Below are positions 1 through 5,292 of a DNA stretch of 7,410 nucleotides, one piece after another. Origin of the DNA: a bacterium (GTDB lineage: Bacteria; Verrucomicrobiota; Verrucomicrobiia; Methylacidiphilales; Verrucolacustridaceae); NCBI GenBank assembly GCA_009921985.1, contig RFWS01000052.1, positions 1 to 7,410 on the forward strand, in the 5' to 3' direction. The notes under the pieces are model-generated. The model made no database searches. It was not told where the DNA came from and worked only from the letters and a program-made list of their open reading frames with translations. Every line of letters starts with the position of its first letter. The first letter of the stretch is position 1. The translations under genes and the position numbers were made by a program.

Positions 1-22
1 GCCGAGGTTGGAACCCTTGGAT

Positions 23-52
23 TTCCCACCTCCACTTTCATGGAGGCAGGAA
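23..52. repeat. Interrupted hairpin near the left edge
   Basis: TTCC (23-26) pairs with GGAA (49-52), and CCTCCA (29-34) pairs with TGGAGG (41-46). A symmetrical CA/CA internal loop separates the two helices, and the apical loop is six bases. A further 7-bp arm pair, AGGTTGG (5-11) with CCAACCT (53-59), can close outside it. No T-tract follows on either strand, so a terminator is unlikely. The function is unknown. Confidence 0.4.
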
Positions 53-251
53 CCAACCTGGGATTAAGCGCTGTCGCCATGGCCGAAAGGGCACAACTGA
101 CCCAAACGGCGCCGCCATGGATGCGGGTGTTGCGGCCTTGGTGGGTTATCTGGCACCGGATACGGCGTCTTCTGGCAGGAGCCCATCTCCCCTCACATAT
201 TTCCTATCAAATTCATTTACCTGACCAAAACAGGAGAAAAGAGTTTCACGC

Positions 252-277
252 AAAAAAATTGCGGACCACCTGGCCCG
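252..277 (-). terminator. Candidate intrinsic terminator after the O-antigen ligase-like gene
   Basis: Read on the minus strand, CGGGCC (277-272) and GGTCCG (267-262) form a 6-bp GC-rich stem that includes one G-U pair. The loop is AGGT. Three bases (CAA) separate it from a run of seven T (258-252). It begins 16 bases after the TAA at 294-296. The short stem and the spacer before the T-run make it weaker than a textbook terminator. Confidence 0.42.
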
Positions 278-293
278 GGCGAATGTGGGGATT

Positions 294-1928
294 TTAGGCG
301 GGTGGAGAGTTGTGCGGGGAGTAGCCAGGGAAAGAGGGCGACCAAGTGCCCCGCGTAGGGGATGCAGTCTGAGGCATCGCCATTTCGGGGCTTTCGGATT
401 CTTGGGCCAATGCCTTAATACGTTCGGCCCGATAAAGCACCATCACCACCGGACACACGGCAGTTAAAAAATTTGTATAGTCTCCTCCCAAAGTAAAAAA
501 CGAAACCACCAGTGGCCCGATTAGTGCGGTTGCCCACGTTTGGATGGGGGTGATTCGGGCTGGTGGTGTCCTGGCGACACTTTGATAGCATTGAAACAAA
601 AGAGCAAAGCAAAAAAGAAAGAAACAGGCCGTGCCGACAAGTCCAGAGACCAGAAGGGTATGGACAAGGCCCTCGTGCGGCATTCGCTGTTCGATGAACC
701 TGCGTACATCTGCATAGGAATCACCGATCTCGGCCTGACGGGCAGCAATAGCGAGATAAGCGTCGGTGTCTCTCTTCGCCAATTCCGGGTCGTAATGGTA
801 ACCCGCACCCAGTAGCGGCTTTTGGTGAAAATACTCCCTGTAAAAAAGCTCCTTCATGCGCCCCCGCCACTCGCTGGATGCATTTGCTTCCCTTTGGGCC
901 TTTAAGTCCCATTCGCCAGGAAGGAAAGAAAGTCCCCGCTGCAGTGCCAAGGGGTAGTTGAAGATTTTTCCCTGGGTAAATGCCACCGCCAAGGCAGCCG
1001 CCATGGCCACGGGAAGGATGAGAAAAGCACGCCAGCGCAGATGGGTATAGAGTCCAAAAAAAAGCACCAAAAAATATTTTGCGACAGTGTTCCGGAAGCC
1101 GCTGGCGGCACAGAGCAAACCCCCGAAAAATAAAACCGGCAAGGTCCAGAGCCGATCGGGTTGTAACCAGGTTTTGGGCGGAAAATAGCTGAGGGTCACG
1201 AGGCCGACGGCCAAGCCGAGCTTGGCCAGAGCTCCGATTCGGGTCACGCCGGCCTCCTGGGCGAAGTTGCCCTGAAGAACAGCACCATATTCCGACAAAT
1301 TGACCCCACTGTAGAACCTCCAAATGTAAGGGGCCGTGGCGGGAATCAATGTCGTCAAGGCATCCGGAATAATATCCACGAAAGAGCCCAAGAAGTACAA
1401 AAAGGGAACTTTTTGAAGATCGGCCCAACGAATTCCGGGGTAGGACGCCAGCAACGGGATGGAAAGAGCGGCGACCAGAACTTGAAAGTACTTTCTGCCC
1501 CCCCAACCAGTACCGCCGAGCAGCCGGATACCGATATCGCGCGAATCAATCCAATGAAAGACGAGCACGCCGAGCAAGCCAACCAGAGGAAGCCAGAGAA
1601 TCGCCGGCCCAAGGCGCCAAGCCACCTCCAAGCCGAAGATCATCTTTAGCACCAAATACGCCATTACAAGCATTACCGTGAGTTCTTGAACGGAAAAATT
1701 CAGGGGCAGGAAGTTCAGTTTGCCCTCAATGGGCAGGCATAGAGGGATCAGCCACCAGCACCGATCGCCCAGCCCGTAAATAAAGAGGAGCCCAAGAGCC
1801 ACCCCGGCCAGTGCGAGCAGCGGGGTTTGATTTCCCAAGATGGTCTCACTGGCGATCCAAGGGGCGGCCACAAAAAAAGCCAAGGTAATCAGGCCGAGAC
1901 AGACTTTTTGAACCGTGAGATTCTGCAC
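294..1928 (-). CDS. O-antigen ligase/polymerase-like membrane protein (Wzy/WaaL type)
   Basis: A 544-residue inner-membrane protein with many hydrophobic helices spread from about residue 8 to 500. It resembles the O-antigen ligase/Wzy_C family, which polymerises lipid-linked glycan repeats or transfers glycan to an acceptor in the periplasm. Family-like features are a G-F-R-N segment before a helix (277-280), a long hydrophilic loop (about 323-418) containing an R-x-x-x-x-x-x-Y...P-L-L-G-A-G signature (357-376), and an H-E-G...S-G-L-V-G helix start (418-432). The C-terminal tail (about 508-544) is Ser/Pro-rich and probably disordered. The GTG at 1928 is the only start candidate upstream of the first helix, because an in-frame TAA lies 9 bases before it. 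The nearest GGAGG (1954-1950 on minus) is 21 bases away, which is unusually far. Ligase and polymerase cannot be told apart by sequence alone. Confidence 0.85.
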   Translation of the reverse strand: MQNLTVQKVCLGLITLAFFVAAPWIASETILGNQTPLLALAGVALGLLFIYGLGDRCWWLIPLCLPIEGKLNFLPLNFSVQELTVMLVMAYLVLKMIFGLEVAWRLGPAILWLPLVGLLGVLVFHWIDSRDIGIRLLGGTGWGGRKYFQVLVAALSIPLLASYPGIRWADLQKVPFLYFLGSFVDIIPDALTTLIPATAPYIWRFYSGVNLSEYGAVLQGNFAQEAGVTRIGALAKLGLAVGLVTLSYFPPKTWLQPDRLWTLPVLFFGGLLCAASGFRNTVAKYFLVLFFGLYTHLRWRAFLILPVAMAAALAVAFTQGKIFNYPLALQRGLSFLPGEWDLKAQREANASSEWRGRMKELFYREYFHQKPLLGAGYHYDPELAKRDTDAYLAIAARQAEIGDSYADVRRFIEQRMPHEGLVHTLLVSGLVGTACFFLFCFALLFQCYQSVARTPPARITPIQTWATALIGPLVVSFFTLGGDYTNFLTAVCPVVMVLYRAERIKALAQESESPEMAMPQTASPTRGTWSPSFPGYSPHNSPPA

Positions 1929-2006
1929 AAAAGCATTTTAAGGCTTTTTCCTCCAAACGCAAAAGCAATCCCGGTGGTGACAGCAGGCGGGAAGATCTTT
2001 TAATGT
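1929..2006. promoter_or_regulatory. Divergent intergenic region between membrane protein and glycosyltransferase
   Basis: This 78-bp spacer must supply at least part of the 5' signals for both flanking genes. On minus it contains GGAGG (1954-1950). On plus it contains GCGGGAAG (1987-1994), 12 bases before the TTG at 2007. The octamer CAAAAGCA occurs twice in the same orientation, at 1928-1935 and 1960-1967, 32 bp apart. AAAAGC (1929-1934) can also pair with GCTTTT (1943-1948). I cannot assign a convincing -35/-10 pair for either direction. Confidence 0.4.
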
Positions 2007-3020
2007 TTGCAAGTGCGAGTCTTGCTGGATCACCCCAACCCCTTTCTCCTGGCCCACGGGGGCCTGCAAATCCAAATTGAACAGACCAAAAAAGCACTTG
2101 AGGGGCTTGGAGTAGAAGTTGATTTTCTGCACTGGTGGGATTCGAGGCAAACAACCGACTTGATTCATTTTTTTGGAAGGCCCCACCCGGCCTATATTCA
2201 GCAAGCAAAGAAAAAAAATATTCCGGTGATTTTTTCCGATCTTTTGGGTGGATTAAGCTCGCGCCCCCCCATCCTCCGATTCATCCAAAAAGGGATCATA
2301 TGCATGGCACAGCTTACCATGCCGAAGGAGTTCACCATCCGAATGGGATGGGCCAGCTACCAAACTGCAGCCCGGGTGATCGCCTTAACCCCATGGGAAA
2401 AGCACCTCATGCTTGAGTTATTTGGCGCTCACCCAGACAAAGTAGCAGTTGTGCCCAATGGTGTTGAGAGACTCTTTTTTCAGAGGGGTGCCAGAAAAAA
2501 ACGAAAAAATCACCTCATTGCCACCATGACGATTACGGAGGTTAAGAGGCCGATCGAACTTGTTCGCGCAGCCGTGTTGGCAAAAACAAAGATCCGGATT
2601 TTTGGCTTACCGTATCAAAGGGATGGTGCCTATTTCAGGCGATTTTTAGATGAGGTTCGGCAAGCGAGACCTTGGGTGGATTATCTTGGGGGGATCGCGG
2701 ATCGGAGAAGGTTGGCTGCTGAATACAGGCAGGCGGCCGGTTTTGTTCTTTTGAGTTCTTGGGAGAGCCAAAGCCTTTCGGCGTTAGAGGCTGCGGCTTG
2801 TGGATGCCCGCTCTTGCTAAGCGATCTCCCTTGGGCCCGATCCTCGTTCGGAGACAGAGCAAGCTATGCTCCTCTCGCTTCGAGTGAAGTTACGGCTGGT
2901 TTTCTCCGGCGCTTTATGGAGGGAATTGAGAACGCTCCCAAGGCAGAAAAGGTGTTGTCTTGGGAAGAGGTTGCAACTTGCTTGATCCAAGTTTATCGAG
3001 AGGCGATGACTTGCCGATAA
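2007..3020 (+). CDS. GT4 family glycosyltransferase (GT-B fold), first of four
   Basis: A 337-residue, probably cytoplasmic or membrane-associated transferase that would move a sugar from a nucleotide donor onto the growing lipid-linked glycan. The N-terminal domain starts with a beta strand (V-R-V-L-L-D, 3-8) and a H-G-G motif (17-19) followed by the usual helix. The C-terminal domain carries V-V-P-N-G-V (148-153), a basic K-R pair (180-181) expected near the donor phosphates, and an exact E-x7-E motif (E253/E261) followed by a Gly-Cys-Pro turn. An in-frame TAA at 2001-2003 limits the start to TTG at 2007 or GTG at 2013. TTG has the better spacing from GCGGGAAG. It is the only glycosyltransferase here on plus, and its last 28 bp overlap the end of the convergent neighbour. 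At 337 residues it is somewhat short for GT4. Donor and acceptor are unknown. Confidence 0.85.
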   Translation: MQVRVLLDHPNPFLLAHGGLQIQIEQTKKALEGLGVEVDFLHWWDSRQTTDLIHFFGRPHPAYIQQAKKKNIPVIFSDLLGGLSSRPPILRFIQKGIICMAQLTMPKEFTIRMGWASYQTAARVIALTPWEKHLMLELFGAHPDKVAVVPNGVERLFFQRGARKKRKNHLIATMTITEVKRPIELVRAAVLAKTKIRIFGLPYQRDGAYFRRFLDEVRQARPWVDYLGGIADRRRLAAEYRQAAGFVLLSSWESQSLSALEAAACGCPLLLSDLPWARSSFGDRASYAPLASSEVTAGFLRRFMEGIENAPKAEKVLSWEEVATCLIQVYREAMTCR

Positions 3021-3021
3021 A
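2992..3021. repeat. Inverted repeat spanning both convergent stop codons
   Basis: TTTATCG (2992-2998) and CGATAAA (3015-3021) are perfect inverted repeats around a 16-base centre. Each arm contains the stop codon of one of the two converging glycosyltransferase genes, and both genes end CGA TAA (Arg-stop). No T-run follows on either side, so this is not a classical bidirectional terminator. Confidence 0.45.
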
Positions 3022-4141
3022 TCTCCACGTGCCGCTGGGCAATCACCTTCGGGTGGTATCTTGCCTGCATGATTTGGTGAGATTCCCGGGGCGGCGGGCA
3101 GCCCAGCCGAATCCAGTTGGCGATCGATTTCCGCAGCCCCGGCCAATCCTCGGGCGAAATCACATCGGCATCGGTTGGGCCTGCACAGATTTCCTTGAGC
3201 CCCCCGACCCGGGAGGAAAAGACCTTCAGCCCCCGCGCCAAAGCCTCCGCGGCCACCAGGCCAAAGGATTCCTCGGACGGGAAATGCACCAAGGCCGAGG
3301 CGGAATCCAGCTCCCGAATCAGTCCCGCTTGATCGAGTGGGCCAACAAAAAAATTCCAATCTGCAGTGGAAGAGTCGCATAAGGCAGAAAGAAAACTCTT
3401 TCCGTATGGGTCTTCAGGGCAACGGCCGATCCAACGAACCTTAAATTGGCAACCGTCTAATCGGAGCTTACGGAAGCAGTCCAGCAACTCCTGTTGGCGT
3501 TTGCGCGGACTCACGACGCCGATCACAAGGAAAATGGGAATCGACCGTTTGGTGGGATGAGGCCGGGGCTTTTCAAAGAACGCAAGCCCCAGCGGATTGG
3601 GCACCAACCAAGTTTTAGGGTTGCGAGATTTGACCAGTGTTTGAGTATAAGCGGAGTTGCAAAAAACTCCGGCGGTCCGGGAAAGGGCAAAGTTTTCCAG
3701 CTTCGCGGCCAGCCAATAAAAACTCATGATCCTGGCGCGGAACAGTTGGGCCAACTCAGCCATGTTGCCGTGAATTGTCACAACGTTGGGAAAACCTGAA
3801 AAAACAGCCTCGAGGGCACAATCACGCTCCGTTCCTTGCCCATGTACAATATCAGGAACGACCTCATTCAATTTTTTGCGAACGGCACAAATACAGCCGA
3901 AGTAACCAGAACGAAGCCATCCCCCCTTACGCACATACAGGCTATGAAACCAAACATTATCGGCCAATTTAGAGGGCGCACGCAACTGCTTTTGAGCACA
4001 AGAAATCACGTGCACCTCCAGCCTTGGGTCGTTAAAAAAACCCTCTAGCAGTGCCGTCGGAGCTGTGCCGAAAAAGGGAGCAGGGAGATCGTAGTGCCGG
4101 TCGTTTTCACGATTATCGGCCGTCAAAAAAGCAATTTTCAT
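2993..4141 (-). CDS. GT4 family glycosyltransferase, third gene of the minus-strand operon
   Basis: A 382-residue retaining glycosyltransferase of the GT-B fold. Visible landmarks are an N-terminal strand (K-I-A-F-L-T, 2-7), a D-I-V-H-G-Q-G acceptor-side segment (97-103), V-T-I-H-G-N (121-126), L-V-P-N-P-L-G at the interdomain linker (179-185), a basic S-P-R-K-R phosphate-binding turn (211-215), and a full E-x7-E motif (E291/E299) followed by R-V-G-G-L-K-E (311-317). The length is normal for the family. The ATG at 4141 overlaps the TGA of the upstream gene (ATGA). An AGGAG directly abuts this ATG with no spacer, so translation probably depends on coupling to the upstream gene. Its 3' end overlaps the plus-strand glycosyltransferase by 28 bp. 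The transferred sugar is unknown. Confidence 0.88.
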   Translation of the reverse strand: MKIAFLTADNRENDRHYDLPAPFFGTAPTALLEGFFNDPRLEVHVISCAQKQLRAPSKLADNVWFHSLYVRKGGWLRSGYFGCICAVRKKLNEVVPDIVHGQGTERDCALEAVFSGFPNVVTIHGNMAELAQLFRARIMSFYWLAAKLENFALSRTAGVFCNSAYTQTLVKSRNPKTWLVPNPLGLAFFEKPRPHPTKRSIPIFLVIGVVSPRKRQQELLDCFRKLRLDGCQFKVRWIGRCPEDPYGKSFLSALCDSSTADWNFFVGPLDQAGLIRELDSASALVHFPSEESFGLVAAEALARGLKVFSSRVGGLKEICAGPTDADVISPEDWPGLRKSIANWIRLGCPPPRESHQIMQARYHPKVIAQRHVEIYRQVIASR

Positions 4142-5292
4142 CTCCTATTAAAATCTGAATATTTTTCGATTAAGCGGTCGCCGTAATCTTGCCAGCTGTT
4201 CTTGACGGCGCCTTTCGCAAAAGCGGCTTTGCCCATCGCCTGATTGAGTGCTTGGTCGGTACCCAACCGAATCATGGCCTCAGCAATCTGCTGCGGGTTC
4301 TGGCCATGAACAATTAAACCCTCTTTGCCATGCTCCACTAAAGTGGTTGCGCCTCCCTCGTGCGTGCCGATAACCGGTAAGCCGGCAGCCAAAGCCTCGA
4401 TCTGAGCTCGGGCGATACCCTCTTCCTGCGAGGGGAAAACAAATGCCGAACATGTCTGCAGGAGGGAAGCAAGCTCGGCATGTTCAAGATGTGGAATATG
4501 CCGAAATGTTTTTTCCCATCTTAGGCGCTCGATTCTAAAATCAGATTTATATTGGCCAACACAAATAAGCTCTGCTTCTGGCAACCTCCTTTTCACTAAT
4601 TCAAAAGCACGAAAAAGATATTGGTGCCCTTTCCTCAGGCAGATGGTTCCAACACAAATGTATCTGGGTTTGGCAGGAACCATGAGCCGAGGCTTAAAAA
4701 CAGATGTATCCACACCCATCGGATTGATGAAAATCTTCGATTCAGGAACGCCGTTCCAGAGCATTGATTCCCTGCAGAAAGCCGATTGGACAATAATTAG
4801 ATCCGCCATGGCTATCTCGCGATGCATGCGGGCGAACATCCATTGGGGAATGGGAACCCTCTCGTCCGGGCACCACAAATCGCATTCCCTTTGCCAGAAT
4901 CCGTAATAGGTAAGGGGATGGCTATTGGGGCAGTCCACCACTTTCAGGGCTCCCGCAGCCGCACTTTTTTGAAAAAGCTCAGTTCCATAACCGATAATCG
5001 CCTGGACCACATTGCAGGGTGGCCAAGGCTGCGAAATGACCCAACTGCGCCAGAAGGGAAAAAACGCATAAAAAAGCCGCTCCTGCCAAATTTGGGGGGC
5101 AAGGTGATAAAAAGGCTTCATAGCCAGATGAAAAGGCCAGCATCTTCGAAATAATTTATTCGAAACAGCGGTTCTATTTTTTTCGGAAAGCCACAAGCCG
5201 ACGAGGGCTTTTCGATTTTCAAAGGCTTTGGCCGTATGGGGCAGCCACCAGCTTCCGCAGGTTGCCAAAAGAACTTTAAGAGGTGTCTTCAA
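4138..5292 (-). CDS. GT4 family glycosyltransferase, second gene of the minus-strand operon
   Basis: A 384-residue GT-B transferase when started at TTG 5292. The N-terminal strand is K-V-L-L-A (6-10). A D-C-P-N-S-H-P segment (120-126) and A-D-L-I-I-V-Q-S (163-170) belong to the acceptor-side domain. The donor-side domain has N-P-M-G-V-D (190-195), a basic L-R-K-G turn (219-222), an exact E-x7-E motif (E291/E299) and G-T-H-E-G-G-A (309-315). The frame stays open upstream to 5739, but that part only shadows the preceding gene, so I trimmed it. TTG 5292 overlaps the upstream TGA as TTGA and gives a family-typical length. An AGAGG lies 16 bases upstream. The start codon falls inside a hairpin (5291-5327), which suggests control by RNA structure or translational coupling. 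The substrate is unknown. Confidence 0.85.
   Translation of the reverse strand: MKTPLKVLLATCGSWWLPHTAKAFENRKALVGLWLSEKNRTAVSNKLFRRCWPFHLAMKPFYHLAPQIWQERLFYAFFPFWRSWVISQPWPPCNVVQAIIGYGTELFQKSAAAGALKVVDCPNSHPLTYYGFWQRECDLWCPDERVPIPQWMFARMHREIAMADLIIVQSAFCRESMLWNGVPESKIFINPMGVDTSVFKPRLMVPAKPRYICVGTICLRKGHQYLFRAFELVKRRLPEAELICVGQYKSDFRIERLRWEKTFRHIPHLEHAELASLLQTCSAFVFPSQEEGIARAQIEALAAGLPVIGTHEGGATTLVEHGKEGLIVHGQNPQQIAEAMIRLGTDQALNQAMGKAAFAKGAVKNSWQDYGDRLIEKYSDFNRR

Larger units (their letters stand above)
1..293. other. Left-edge segment with no convincing gene
   Basis: No recognisable gene lies here. One plus-strand frame is open from the edge of the window to a TAG at 295-297, which overlaps the stop codon of the minus-strand gene at 294-296. 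Its first 35 or so codons look protein-like, but the rest is rich in Trp and Arg and matches nothing I know. Another plus frame looks protein-like from about 108 to its TGA near 222. A decayed or frameshifted 3' end of a gene entering from the left is possible but unproven. The segment also holds a hairpin at 23-52 and a terminator candidate at 252-277. Confidence 0.35.

Noticed and set aside
1484..1495. Perfect palindrome GAAAGTACTTTC as an operator
   Set aside because: It is deep in the membrane protein coding region with no nearby start, so it is most likely chance.
721..1506. 261-codon minus-strand frame inside the membrane protein gene
   Set aside because: It overlaps the O-antigen ligase-like frame in another phase; the overlapping product lacks coherent membrane helices or motifs.
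1935..1962. Minus-strand promoter TTGCGT, 16 bases, TAAAAT for the membrane protein gene
   Set aside because: The -35 match is poor, and transcription would begin downstream of the GGAGG and nearly at the start codon.
3042..3057. Hairpin with TTCG loop as terminator of the plus-strand glycosyltransferase
   Set aside because: A six-pair stem with a stable-type loop is present 21 bases after the stop, but no T-run follows, and the bases are coding for the opposite gene.
4272..4309. Nested stem TCATGGCC/GGCCATGA with inner CAGCA/TGCTG
   Set aside because: An 8-bp stem with a 22-base loop is expected by chance a few times in a window of this size.
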